Positions 31,091-38,174 of a DNA stretch of 38,174 bases are shown here, piece by piece. The stretch spans positions 1 to 38,174 of the forward strand of contig JASUSO010000014.1 in the NCBI GenBank assembly GCA_030446015.1, read 5' to 3'. How positions within the stretch are numbered: the stretch's first letter is position 1; every line of letters starts with the position of its first letter. The notes under the pieces are model-generated. The model was not told the origin of the DNA and searched no databases. It worked only from the letters and a program-made list of their open reading frames with translations. The stretch is from Methanobacteriota archaeon (GTDB lineage Archaea; Halobacteriota; Methanomicrobia; Methanomicrobiales; Methanoculleaceae). The translations under genes were made by a program, and so were the position numbers.

Positions 31091-31665
31091 CCGGACAGCC
31101 CGTCCTTGAGACCGCCCGCCTGCTCCTGCGGCCGTTCACCCTCGCAGATGCCCCGGAGGTGCAACGGATCGCCGGCGACTACGAGATCGCCTCACGCGCC
31201 CTCGATATACCCTATCCGTACCCTGACGGGGCGGCGGAGGCCTGGATCGCCACCCACGCGCCCGCATTTGAGCAGGGAGTTCAGATCGTCTACGCCGTCA
31301 CCCGCCGCGGCGAGCCGGGCCTCGTCGGCGCGGTCGGGCTCGTAGAGATCGACCGCACTCACGAGCGGGCGGAGCTCGGGTTCTGGGTTGCGCGGTCCTG
31401 CTGGGGCAGAGGGTATGCCACCGAGGCCGCCCGTGCGTTGATCGAGTACGGGTTCTCGGTCCTCGGGCTGCACCGGGTCTACGCCACGCACTTCTCCCGC
31501 AACCCTGCCTCGGGCCGGGTGATGGAGAAGTGCGGGATGGTGCACGAGGCGCACCTGCGGGAGCACGTGAGGAAATGGGGAGTCTTTGAGGACGTCGAGA
31601 TCTGGGGGATTCTGAGCGACGAGTGGCGGGAGCGGCGGACGGTCCCGGCGACCCGCGAGGGGTGA
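31087..31665 (+). CDS. GNAT N-acetyltransferase, RimJ/RimL type (copy 2)
   Basis: A 192-residue paralogue of copy 1 with ETARLLLRPFTLADAPEVQR, ELGFWVARSCWGRGYATEAA and an identical NPASGRVMEKCGMVHE block. The middle segment is longer and different (ALDIPYPYPDGAAEAWIATH, QIVYAVTRRGEPGLVGAVGL), the part that usually shapes the substrate pocket, so the pair may have split specificities. ATG overlaps the copy 1 stop (ATGA), coupling translation. Confidence 0.9.
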   Translation: MTGQPVLETARLLLRPFTLADAPEVQRIAGDYEIASRALDIPYPYPDGAAEAWIATHAPAFEQGVQIVYAVTRRGEPGLVGAVGLVEIDRTHERAELGFWVARSCWGRGYATEAARALIEYGFSVLGLHRVYATHFSRNPASGRVMEKCGMVHEAHLREHVRKWGVFEDVEIWGILSDEWRERRTVPATREG

Positions 31666-31696
31666 ACCCGCGGGTTCACTCATTGGCCCAGAAACC

Positions 31697-31906
31697 CTAT
31701 CTCTCGACAAAGACGGCGTAGCCCCGGTGCCCGCCCTCGGTGGCGGTCCCGAGGACGAGTACGTCCGCTCCCCGGCGTTCCAGTTGTTGGGCGTAGGTCT
31801 TTGCGGCCTGCTGGGTCTCGTAGAGCCGGTCGGCGTAATACTCCCTTCCGTCGATGACCCGCCGCTGCCGTATCCGGATCCATTCGGTCCTCGAACTCCG
31901 ATCCAT
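31697..31906 (-). CDS. Small hypothetical protein, 69 aa
   Basis: No recognised family. The peptide is rich in Arg and reads YYADRLYETQQAAKTYAQQL then ERRGADVLVLGTATEGGHRG, suggesting a compact alpha-beta fold of the sort seen in small archaeal proteins that bind nucleic acid or partners. The start ATG has no ribosome site; a TATA-like sequence is not obvious either. Convergent with the GNAT pair. Confidence 0.5.
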   Translation of the reverse strand: MDRSSRTEWIRIRQRRVIDGREYYADRLYETQQAAKTYAQQLERRGADVLVLGTATEGGHRGYAVFVER

Positions 31907-31973
31907 GGTTTATCGTTTCAGCGGGCAGGCAATAGTTGTTGCGCATCGCTCCGCTGATAACGAGCACCAGGCT

Positions 31974-32267
31974 TTATTGTGCCCGTGGCGCCTGCGTTTT
32001 TCTCTCCGCCCAGTACGCCTCCGCTTCCTCCTCCATCTCCTCGAGCCGGTCGTAGTAGTCCGGGAACTCGCGGAGATGGGCGAGCGCTATCTTTGCTGTC
32101 AGGAAGAGGTCGTCGTCGGTGACGTTCGTCTCCGGGTCGTGGAGGCCGTGCTCGAGTTCCACGACCATGCCCCGCCGGAACTGATCGACGTCGAACTCCT
32201 CCCAGGTGATGCCGAGCTGCTCGCCCATCGCCTTTGCTTCTTCCGTGGTTACGTCTCTTCGCACCAT
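31974..32267 (-). CDS. DUF5661-like small protein
   Basis: A 97-residue acidic helical protein: TTEEAKAMGEQLGITWEEFD, VDQFRRGMVVELEHGLHDPE, then TDDDLFLTAKIALAHLREFP and a Glu-rich C-terminal helix. The EFxxGxxxELEHG and TAKIALAHLxExPDYY pattern resembles DUF5661 proteins, which are common in archaea and phages and have no assigned function. Naming is from memory of the pattern and moderately sure. Confidence 0.65.
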   Translation of the reverse strand: MVRRDVTTEEAKAMGEQLGITWEEFDVDQFRRGMVVELEHGLHDPETNVTDDDLFLTAKIALAHLREFPDYYDRLEEMEEEAEAYWAERKTQAPRAQ

Positions 32268-32403
32268 GTGGATCTGATGAAGAGTGGGTCTTTGAGGTTA
32301 TGAGCCTAGCGGAGGTACAGGGAGGACGGGCCGAAGCCGTCTCCACGCCCGGGCTCATGCCCCCCCGCAACCCTTATCCCCACGACCCCCGTTACTCCCG
32401 CCC

Positions 32404-32616
32404 ATGCAGCGCCAGACCGTCGAGTCCACCAACATAAGGTCGGTCGGCTACGACCCGGAAGACGAGGTTTTAGAGGTCGAGTTCCACAGCGGAGGGGTCT
32501 ACCACTACGTTGGGGTGCCGCCCGACGTCTACGAAGGAATGCTCGCAGCACGGTCAAAGGGCCGGTATTTCGGCGATTTCATCCGGCTGCGCTACCCCTT
32601 CGAGAAGGTCCGGTGA
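32404..32616 (+). CDS. KTSC-domain protein (copy 1)
   Basis: A 70-residue single-domain protein: SVGYDPEDEVLEVEFHSGGV, then YHYVGVPPDVYEGMLAARSK and GRYFGDFIRLRYPFEKV. The S-VGYD-L-V-F-G-VY-Y-GVP-Y pattern is the KTSC domain, found alone or fused to lysyl-tRNA synthetase; exact function unknown. TATA-like CTTATCCC about 30 nt upstream suggests a leaderless message. A diverged second copy follows. Confidence 0.82.
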   Translation: MQRQTVESTNIRSVGYDPEDEVLEVEFHSGGVYHYVGVPPDVYEGMLAARSKGRYFGDFIRLRYPFEKVR

Positions 32617-32662
32617 GACCCGCCGCAACCGCTATCATCTTCGCCCGCCACAACCCGCCGGT

Positions 32663-32902
32663 ATGTCCCAGGAGTCATCCGGACGTCCCGGCGCCGTACG
32701 GTCGGTCGGCTACGACCCGACGACGAAGGCGCTCCTCGTCATCTGCGAGAGCGCCGACGCCTACCGTTACGCCGGGGTTCCAAAAGAGGTCTACGACGCC
32801 CTCCTCGCGGCCGAATCAAGGGGGCGGTTCATCCGCGAGTCGATCGAGGGCAGGTACCCCCGGGAGAAGTATCCCTGTATGATGGTGGGGGAGGATATCT
32901 GA
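32663..32902 (+). CDS. KTSC-domain protein (copy 2)
   Basis: A 79-residue paralogue: AVRSVGYDPTTKALLVICES, then ADAYRYAGVPKEVYDALLAA and ESRGRFIRESIEGRYPREKY. Same domain as copy 1 with a longer N-terminus and different charge pattern. The ATG at 32663 (MSQESS) is used; the track's start is upstream in noncoding sequence. It lies 46 nt after copy 1, in the same direction. Confidence 0.78.
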   Translation: MSQESSGRPGAVRSVGYDPTTKALLVICESADAYRYAGVPKEVYDALLAAESRGRFIRESIEGRYPREKYPCMMVGEDI

Positions 32903-33015
32903 CCCGGGCTGCGCCCCCACCCCCGGATAGGCCGTCGAGGGCGAAAGCAAGGTTTATCCCGGTGGTTCGCGCAACCCGAGAAGGAGAGCACCTGCTGCCC
33001 TGAGGAGTGACCCCT

Positions 33016-33945
33016 ATGACGACCGTGATTGCCGTCGACCTCGGCGGAACCAACCTCCGCGCCGCCCTGATCGGCCCGGACGCGACCATACTCGCCCACG
33101 ACGCCGTCCCGACGCCGACTGCCGGGCCGTCAGGGGAGGTGATCACCGCCGCGATCGCCGCCCGGGTGGAAGCCCTCCTCGCGCTGCCGGAAGGGAAGGA
33201 GGCCGCGGCCATCGGGGTCGCGTCGGCCGGCCCGATAGACCCCGGCCGGGGCTGGGTCGTCGACTCGCCGAACATCGCGTTCCCGGTCGTGGAGATCGTC
33301 GAGCCGCTCCGGGAGCGGTTCGGGCTGCCGGTCAGGCTCATCAACGACGCCCGGGCAGGCGTCCTCGGCGAACGGTGGGCGGGCGCCGCCCGCGGCTCCG
33401 ATAACGTCGTCTACATCACCCTCTCGACCGGGATCGGCGGCGGTGCGGTGGTGAACGGCTGCCTCCTTCTCGGGATGAACGGAAACGCGGGGGAGATCGG
33501 GCACGTCCCCGTCGATACCCGCTACAACCTCGTCTGCGGGTGCGGGTTTGCCGGCCACTGGGAAGCCTACGCCTCTGCAAAGAACATCCCCCGGTTCTTC
33601 GCGGCGTGGCGGGAGGCGGCCGGCGTCCGGGACGTGGCCTTCGACCCCTCCTCCACCCGGGCGATCTTCGAGGCGGCGCGGGCAGAGGACCCGGCCGCCC
33701 TTGCCTTCATGGAGGCGCTCGGGGAGGTGAACGGCCGCGGGGTCTCGGCGGTCACCGTCGCCTACAATCCCGAGATGATCGTCCTCGACGGCCCGCTCGC
33801 CCGGTACTACGGGGATATCGTGATCCGGCATATGGAGCCGTTCATCGACCGCTACCTCCCCCTCCCCCGGCTTGTCGTATCGAGCCTTGCAGGACAGGCG
33901 CCGCTCCTCGGGGCGGCGGCGTACGTGCTGGAGGCAGGACGATGA
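33016..33945 (+). CDS. ROK-family sugar kinase
   Basis: A 309-residue ROK protein, probably a glucokinase or related hexose kinase using ATP. IAVDLGGTNLRAALIG is the phosphate-1 motif, LINDARAGVLGERWAGAARG and TLSTGIGGGAVVNG follow, EIGHVPVD holds the substrate histidine region, and VCGCGFAGHWEAYAS is the zinc motif, in which a usual Cys is His. ATG at 33016 has GAGGAG upstream. No helix-turn-helix is fused, so it is an enzyme rather than a repressor. It overlaps the phosphatase gene by ATGA. Confidence 0.9.
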   Translation: MTTVIAVDLGGTNLRAALIGPDATILAHDAVPTPTAGPSGEVITAAIAARVEALLALPEGKEAAAIGVASAGPIDPGRGWVVDSPNIAFPVVEIVEPLRERFGLPVRLINDARAGVLGERWAGAARGSDNVVYITLSTGIGGGAVVNGCLLLGMNGNAGEIGHVPVDTRYNLVCGCGFAGHWEAYASAKNIPRFFAAWREAAGVRDVAFDPSSTRAIFEAARAEDPAALAFMEALGEVNGRGVSAVTVAYNPEMIVLDGPLARYYGDIVIRHMEPFIDRYLPLPRLVVSSLAGQAPLLGAAAYVLEAGR

Positions 33946-34451
33946 TCGAGATATATCCAAACCTCTACATCGGGACGCAGGAGGACTACGAGGTCACGGT
34001 GGAGGCGCACGAGACCTGGTGCGTGGTGCACGCCTGCCGGAGCCCCTACCACTGCCTGGCGGTCACCTACTCGCCTGTCGGGACGGTGCCGCCGGACCAC
34101 CCCGAGCACCTGGTCGCCCGGCGGGGGAACCGGCTGATGCTCAACCTGGTCGATGCGAGGGACCCCGGTGACGTCCCGAAAGAGGCGATCGACGCCGCGC
34201 TCGCCTTCATCCACCGATGCCTCTCGGAGGGGCGGCAGGTGCTGGTCCACTGCGGGTTCGGCGTCTCCCGGTCGGCGGCGATCGGGCTCCTCTACCTCGC
34301 GGCCTACACCGACGCCCTGCCGGGGGAGCGGTTCGCCGACGCCGAGGAGGCCTACCGCAAGATCTACCCGCCCTACAAACCCGGCCGGGGGATCCGGGGC
34401 TTTCTTATGGCGCACTGGGAGGAGTACGCGGGGAGGCGGGTGGCGGCGTGA
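33942..34451 (+). CDS. Dual-specificity-like protein phosphatase
   Basis: A 169-residue cysteine phosphatase. The start MIEIYPNLYIGTQEDYEVTV matches archaeal DSP-type proteins, and the active loop is VLVHCGFGVSRSAAIGLLYL, a CX5R signature (HCGFGVSR). A general acid Asp is likely in LNLVDARDPGD. Substrates could be phosphoproteins or small phosphates. Its ATG overlaps the ROK stop and its stop overlaps the next GTG, so three genes are translated as a coupled unit. Confidence 0.88.
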   Translation: MIEIYPNLYIGTQEDYEVTVEAHETWCVVHACRSPYHCLAVTYSPVGTVPPDHPEHLVARRGNRLMLNLVDARDPGDVPKEAIDAALAFIHRCLSEGRQVLVHCGFGVSRSAAIGLLYLAAYTDALPGERFADAEEAYRKIYPPYKPGRGIRGFLMAHWEEYAGRRVAA

Positions 34452-34816
34452 CCGCGGAGCCCCTCGGCACCGCCGTGATCGAGATCCGGCGGTCGCGGTT
34501 CTACGCTCATCTCTACCGGATCGAGAGGCTGGACGACGTCGCGGCGGTTCTTGCCGGCCACCGGGAGGCCTACCGGAAGGCCGCCCACCACTGCGCCGCC
34601 TTCCGGTGCGGCTCACGCGAGGAGTTCAAGAACGACGGCGAGGTCGGCCGGCCGGGGAGGGTCCTCCTCGACCTCCTCCACAGGCACGGCCTTGCGAGCC
34701 ACGCGCTGGTGGTCTCGCGGATCTTCGGGGGCGTTCTCCTCGGCCCGGGCAACGTCGGGCGGGCGTTCCGCGACGCCGGGGAGGCGGCGATCCGCGAGGC
34801 GGGGGTCACCCGGTGA
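34448..34816 (+). CDS. IMPACT/YigZ-family protein (N-terminal domain only)
   Basis: A 122-residue protein matching the UPF0029/IMPACT N-terminal domain: IEIRRSRFYAHLYRIERLDD, AHHCAAFRCGSREEFKNDGE and VVSRIFGGVLLGPGNVGRAF. Full YigZ proteins are about 200 residues with an extra C-terminal domain, absent here as in several archaeal forms. GTG start overlaps the phosphatase stop. The last codons, TCACCCGGTGA, form the left end of a 20-bp direct repeat bounding the AT-rich insert. Confidence 0.82.
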   Translation: MTAEPLGTAVIEIRRSRFYAHLYRIERLDDVAAVLAGHREAYRKAAHHCAAFRCGSREEFKNDGEVGRPGRVLLDLLHRHGLASHALVVSRIFGGVLLGPGNVGRAFRDAGEAAIREAGVTR

Positions 34817-34827
34817 CGAGAGCCTGC
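34808..34827. repeat. Left 20-bp direct repeat of AT-rich insert
   Basis: ACCCGGTGACGAGAGCCTGC occurs here and again, perfectly and in the same orientation, at 37122-37141. This copy spans the stop codon of the IMPACT-family gene. It is a candidate attachment or target-duplication site. Confidence 0.8.
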
Positions 34828-35281
34828 CCCTGTAAGATCGAGCCACCTCCGGTGATGGTTGTTAAGATGGGAGCGAATTTGGCAGCTTCGTGAGATCCCC
34901 TGAAGAATGGATGAGGTCGTCTCAAAAAGATCTCCGAACCTTCAGTATACTCTGATCGGAGCCCTTACTTCCCAGGTATCTACCATTTGAATCATTTCCT
35001 GGGCGGAAGGGTGAAACGGCTTTCCATTGGATATCGCACCTAGCGGTGCTCAAACTCTGCCTGCCCTTCGGGCACGCATCGTTTATCGCCACGCGGGGGA
35101 GGGTCCGGGGAGGGGCGACCGGAGGGAGCTTGAGCACCGTCAGGTGCGAAGGGGTGTCCCCCTCCCGGTAACAGCGTTTTGGAACAACTTCGATCATGAT
35201 TGTGCTGGTTGTTGATGGGTAAGAATCAAAAATGGTTGCTGTATGCGAGCATCCGCGCACCCAGGAGTAAGGTAGGTCAAT
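34828..35281. repeat. Noncoding left part of insert with hairpin repeat R3
   Basis: About 450 bases without a believable gene. At 35038-35170 lie GCACCTAGCGGTGCTC, a CTGCCCTTCGGGCACG hairpin and TTGAGCACCGTCAGGTGCGA, related to the GAGCACCGCTAGGTGCGG hairpin of repeat R2. The latter part, GC-rich within an AT-rich insert, may be a repeat that landed in the cassette. The track ORFs across it show no motif. Confidence 0.55.
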
Positions 35282-36133
35282 CTAAAACCATTTATCCAGT
35301 GTTTGGTTCTGGTGTTCTGGTTCGACATTCTTTGGAGGAGAGCCTTTTTTCGGAGGATAATATAGTCCTATAATTAACCACGTGGGCTGAAGCGAATGCA
35401 TACCAACGACAAAATAAAGATCTCTCTCATTTAGCATCCATGTGTAAAATTTGTCGTATAACTTTTCCCATAGGATCTGGGTGTCCCCATACTCTTGGCC
35501 CCATCTACGATACGCCTCTAACAACTCCCAATCTTCACATAAAATATCGTGGGAGCCGTTCGAGCAGGTTAAACAACCATCGGAGCATTTAAAACGATAT
35601 GCAAACGGGTATGGAATTTTCTGGATTACGGGGGTTTTAGATCCATCTATTCCTTGCCGGTATTCTTTCGGACCTGTGTAGATTTCAAGTTCCTGCCGGT
35701 TATAAAATTTTAGAACTTCCTTAGGTTTAATCAATCCAAGTGAGGTCTTGTCCTCCTTGTGTTTTTGATCTAAGTGACTTAAAGAAGGATCGACTTTATC
35801 GAGAATTAACTTGTTGCGTTTATCCCAAATTTTGCTGTTGGGAGCGCCACTCAAACTGCGATCTATAATAGTTATATCTGAACCCTCTTTAACTTTATAA
35901 CTCTCTTTTCTCCCGAGTTTTTCGGATTCTGCTTTCTGACAAGTGACCTCCACAAGATCAAACTTACGAATCTTATTGTCTCCGATATAATGTCTCGTTG
36001 AAATAGGATACAACCGGATCCAATTTCCTTCTTCAGTAATCCCGGCTGTACAGGCGACCTCACCTCGAGATCTTCGACTGTATTCAGGGTAGGTTTTTAC
36101 TATAACCCAGACACGTTTTTTCTCCCAGCTCAC
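35282..36133 (-). CDS. Uncharacterised partner of the DUF488 protein
   Basis: A 283-residue soluble protein I cannot assign. It opens KKRVWVIVKTYPEYSRRSRG then EVACTAGITEEGNWIRLYPI, a strand-rich start with a conserved-looking WIRLYPI. The middle is charged and low in motifs, and a CSDGCLTCSNGSHDILCED cluster near residue 188 could bind zinc. The C-terminal part has LYFVVGMHSLQPTWLIIGLY. The GTG start overlaps the DUF488 stop (GTGA), so the two are made together. Codon use is AT-rich like its partner and unlike the flanks. Confidence 0.7.
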   Translation of the reverse strand: MSWEKKRVWVIVKTYPEYSRRSRGEVACTAGITEEGNWIRLYPISTRHYIGDNKIRKFDLVEVTCQKAESEKLGRKESYKVKEGSDITIIDRSLSGAPNSKIWDKRNKLILDKVDPSLSHLDQKHKEDKTSLGLIKPKEVLKFYNRQELEIYTGPKEYRQGIDGSKTPVIQKIPYPFAYRFKCSDGCLTCSNGSHDILCEDWELLEAYRRWGQEYGDTQILWEKLYDKFYTWMLNERDLYFVVGMHSLQPTWLIIGLYYPPKKGSPPKNVEPEHQNQTLDKWF

Positions 36134-36945
36134 AAGTCAGCAATCTCCCACCCCTCCTTGCGTAATCGGTCTGCAATGACTCCTCTATGGCAGTGACTGG
36201 CGTTTTTTTCAAAGCACATCAGGGCAATTTTTTCTTTACTCCCTAAAGCCTTTATTTTTTCGATCAGGTCGCCTTTATATTCCAGTTCGGAAGAATATTG
36301 TTTAAACAACTCCTGATACCCATTTTGGGTAATGTTCTGTCTTCGACTTGATTCTATTCCAAGTTCGGGGATATGAACGTACTTGATACAAAAATTCTGT
36401 AAATTCCTTGATAATGCCTCTTTTGAGTAACCATACTTTCTGCTAAATGCATTTCTCCTCACATCTACAAGTAAGGTAATGTGGTTAGCGATCAGTGTCT
36501 GGAAAAACTGATCGATGTCTCTTCCTTCGTACCCTATTGTTGTAATGCCCTTCTCTTCGGAGACTTGCTCCATTTTGGGCTTCAATTTACTGAATATTGT
36601 ATATTCCGGGAAATGGCCATAGACATAGTCGATGATATCCATATCCGTGGAATCCTGAAATTTTTGAGCATATGAAGAGATAATCTCCTGCAAAAAGAAA
36701 TCCGGTTTTGGAAATACCTTATCGACGATCTGAACGTTTTCGCCTGTTATTGAAACGCAACCCGATTTTTCGAGATTAGACAGATCTCTGTATAGTTGGA
36801 ACGAAAAGGGACCGTATTTGTATGGAATAAAATTGTATAGGCTTCGCTCTTGTGAGATCAAGAACATAAGTTTGACCAATTTCATCTTTGAAATCTTTTC
36901 ATAACGAGCAATTAGGTAAAGAATCGCTCGTTGACTTTTATTTAT
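36130..36945 (-). CDS. Winged-helix/DUF488 fusion protein
   Basis: A 271-residue protein in two parts. Residues about 1-90 resemble a winged-helix or SocA/Panacea-like module (RAILYLIARYEKISKMKLVK, FIPYKYGPFSFQLYRDLSNL). From about residue 130 it is a DUF488 domain: ITTIGYEGRDIDQFFQTLIA, LVDVRRNAFSRKYGYSKEAL, HIPELGIESSRR and CFEKNASHCHRGVIADRL with conserved Cys/His. Start ATG at 36945 begins the first domain; a GTG at 37041 would add 32 residues of unclear value. DUF488 has no settled function. It is the first gene of the cassette. Confidence 0.8.
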   Translation of the reverse strand: MNKSQRAILYLIARYEKISKMKLVKLMFLISQERSLYNFIPYKYGPFSFQLYRDLSNLEKSGCVSITGENVQIVDKVFPKPDFFLQEIISSYAQKFQDSTDMDIIDYVYGHFPEYTIFSKLKPKMEQVSEEKGITTIGYEGRDIDQFFQTLIANHITLLVDVRRNAFSRKYGYSKEALSRNLQNFCIKYVHIPELGIESSRRQNITQNGYQELFKQYSSELEYKGDLIEKIKALGSKEKIALMCFEKNASHCHRGVIADRLRKEGWEIADL

Positions 36946-37119
36946 CATCTCCAATAAACCCCAGGTGATACGTGCAATATTAGGGTTTAGGTACGCGGGT
37001 TGAAAGTATTTGTTGTGCTCCCCCCAAAAAACATCAAGCACCTTCCCTGGTTACTGCTCACCATAATCAGGACAAATGTCTGTGGTTGATCACCTTCTGC
37101 GCGACCTGTGGGGCATCGC

Positions 37120-37512
37120 CTACCCGGTGACGAGAGCCTGCTGCCGGGCGGCCGGTATGCCGGCGGGGATGATCGCCGAGACGGGAGCAAACGCGGCGGT
37201 TCGGGCAAGGACGGCCCGGAGCGCCGCGACCGGCACTGTGTAGCGCTCGCCGGTGACGAGCCTGAAGACGACCGCTTTGCCCGTCCGCGACCGCTCCGCG
37301 CGGCCGACCGTATCCCCGAGGACCGGGCCCCAGTCGTCGCGGAGCAGCCCGATCCGGGCAGGGCGCCGGCCGCCGAGCGCCTGCTGGAGCTCGCCGACCC
37401 TGGCCCCGAACCGCCTGCCGTCGAGGACGATCTCGACGATCCGGCAGGGCCGCCCCCACTCGTCGGCGGCGGCGCACCTGCAGTTCTGGAGGTAGCCTGC
37501 TCTCTCTAGCAT
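37120..37512 (-). CDS. Hypothetical protein, 130 aa
   Basis: No recognised family. The peptide is basic and GC-rich: LERAGYLQNCRCAAADEWGR at the start, then RIVEIVLDGRRFGARVGELQ, and RLVTGERYTVPVAALRAVLA. Short beta-rich segments suggest a small globular fold. GGGGGT precedes the ATG, with TATA-like TTTTAAAC about 25 nt further. Its last codons, ALVTG-stop, lie in the right copy of the 20-bp repeat, and the stop TAG straddles the insert boundary. Confidence 0.6.
   Translation of the reverse strand: MLERAGYLQNCRCAAADEWGRPCRIVEIVLDGRRFGARVGELQQALGGRRPARIGLLRDDWGPVLGDTVGRAERSRTGKAVVFRLVTGERYTVPVAALRAVLARTAAFAPVSAIIPAGIPAARQQALVTG
37122..37141. repeat. Right 20-bp direct repeat of AT-rich insert
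   Basis: Second perfect copy of ACCCGGTGACGAGAGCCTGC, inside the 3' end of the hypothetical gene. Base composition changes within about 80 nt to its left. Confidence 0.8.
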
Positions 37513-37732
37513 ACCCCCGGAGTCGCCCGCAGGGGTTTAAAAGCCGCGCCGTGCGGGGGGTGAAAGTGAGATACCCTTCATGGGCCGGGAGCCGGGTTGC
37601 CGGGTATCATCCCTGCCGTATCCTGTCGCTCGCGCAGCACGGCGAAATTCGCACGAGATGGGATCTCGCCGCTGTTCCTCAACCGCTAACTCACGCGAGA
37701 TCCTCTTTCCACCCCCAAAAAATTCGCCTGCG

Positions 37733-38174
37733 TCAGTATCCCGGCATCTCCCACGCCTGCCACCTCGTCCGCCCGCGGGCAAGGAGGAGCGCCGCCGGCA
37801 GGATAAGGAGGAGGCTTCCGAACGCATACAGGGGGTCGAGGATTGACGCGAAGATGAGGAGCAGGAGCGCCGGGCTTATCGCGAGCAGGTAGCGGAGGAA
37901 GACTCCGGCCGAGTAGAGCATCACGTTCGGGTGGAGCCCCGTGAGGTAGACCGTCACCGCGAGGGTGTAGGCCGAGACCGAGGCGAACGCGGCAAGTGCC
38001 GGGATGAATGTCCCCGCCCCGCCGGAGGTCGCCGCCGCGAGCACGAGCACGCCGAGCGGGAGGAGGTTTGCGAGGGCGTAGCTCTTCAGTTTTGCATCGA
38101 TCACCTCCGAGACCTCCACCGGCAGGAAGGTGTAGGAGGAAAAGGAGTCGAACTCGGTCAGCCAGTTGTAGATC
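37733..38174 (-). CDS. Multi-pass membrane protein, 5'-truncated by window edge
   Basis: The frame is open to the right edge: before the track's first codon it continues YNWLTEFDSFSSYTFLPVEV, so the start lies outside. About 147 C-terminal residues are visible, with four to five hydrophobic helices (NLLPLGVLVLAAATSGGAGT, AFASVSAYTLAVTVYLTGLH, FLRYLLAISPALLLLIFASI, AFGSLLLILPAALLLARGRT). It resembles the permease part of an archaeal ABC-type or other transport complex, but no family motif is visible. Confidence 0.65.
   Translation of the reverse strand, partial: IYNWLTEFDSFSSYTFLPVEVSEVIDAKLKSYALANLLPLGVLVLAAATSGGAGTFIPALAAFASVSAYTLAVTVYLTGLHPNVMLYSAGVFLRYLLAISPALLLLIFASILDPLYAFGSLLLILPAALLLARGRTRWQAWEMPGY

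Larger units (their letters stand above)
34808..37141. mobile_element. AT-rich inserted cassette bounded by direct repeats
   Basis: The segment between the repeats is about 2.3 kb, markedly richer in A and T and different in codon use from its GC-rich flanks. It holds two overlapping genes and a long left noncoding part. Removing the insert and one repeat restores two convergent genes overlapping at their ends, and the right-hand protein keeps the same C-terminus (TAG replaced by TGA). No integrase or transposase is inside, so it must have been mobilised in trans or by recombination. Confidence 0.7.

Noticed and set aside
34922-35260. 112-aa minus-strand ORF in the cassette's left part
   Set aside because: It crosses the R3 hairpins, has low-complexity composition and no ribosome site; no conserved pattern recognised.
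1-38174. tRNA or rRNA genes
   Set aside because: I looked for cloverleaf-like and conserved rRNA blocks, especially beside the 20-bp repeat, and saw none; a tRNA scan would be decisive.

Overview
Kind of organism. The window is high-GC archaeal DNA, most likely from a hydrogenotrophic methanogen of the Methanomicrobiales (Methanoculleus-like; inferred from gene content and style, no search was run). Archaeal markers are an Orc1/Cdc6 initiator beside origin recognition boxes, Hel308, a KEOPS Cgi121 subunit, RIO1 kinase next to a tandem-KH protein, archaeal TyrRS, type II GAPDH, and TATA-type promoters with several near-leaderless genes.

Layout. (1) 1-4757: 3' part of acetyl-CoA synthetase, an oxalate/formate-family MFS transporter, an intergenic repeat, an RNase III-domain protein, cyclophilin and a THEP1-like NTPase. 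(2) 4771-14594: an arsenic/thiol/metal island of two parallel minus-strand operons. Each opens with a palindromic operator and a tiny Cys-rich protein missed by the ORF track, contains an ArsP-type permease and a small CC-motif protein, and closes with a DUF2703 protein followed by a broken arsC. ACR3, DGC-domain proteins, two thioredoxin-like proteins, a ferredoxin-thioredoxin reductase-like protein and an intact ArsR regulator belong here, with truncated arsR copies and a carbamoyltransferase remnant. (3) 14616-18710: overlapping minus-strand operon purA, Trm112-like, membrane protein, cobD, pdxS, pdxT. (4) 18711-23382: two ORB-like boxes, an aminotransferase/Lrp pair, orc1/cdc6 and a roughly 1.1-kb AT-rich, strand-skewed region with three more ORB-like boxes, read here as oriC. 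(5) 23383-30244: moaB, an intergenic repeat, cgi121, hel308, KH protein, rio1, tyrS and gap. (6) 30518-34816: two tandem GNAT acetyltransferases, small hypotheticals, two KTSC proteins, ROK kinase, a dual-specificity-like phosphatase and an IMPACT-family protein. (7) 34808-37141: an AT-rich insert bounded by a perfect 20-bp direct repeat, carrying a winged-helix/DUF488 protein and an uncharacterised partner. (8) 37120-38174: a hypothetical protein and the end of a membrane protein.

How the genes work together. The island looks like an ArsR-controlled response to arsenic or another thiophilic metal: ACR3 and ArsP permeases export, thioredoxin/FTR-like proteins supply reducing power, and Cys-rich DGC, DUF2703 and small peptides may bind metal or thiols. 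The origin region couples the initiator gene to its binding sites. The DUF488 cassette is the best candidate for an undescribed mobile two-gene system. All functional calls are from reading the sequence; no database search was possible.
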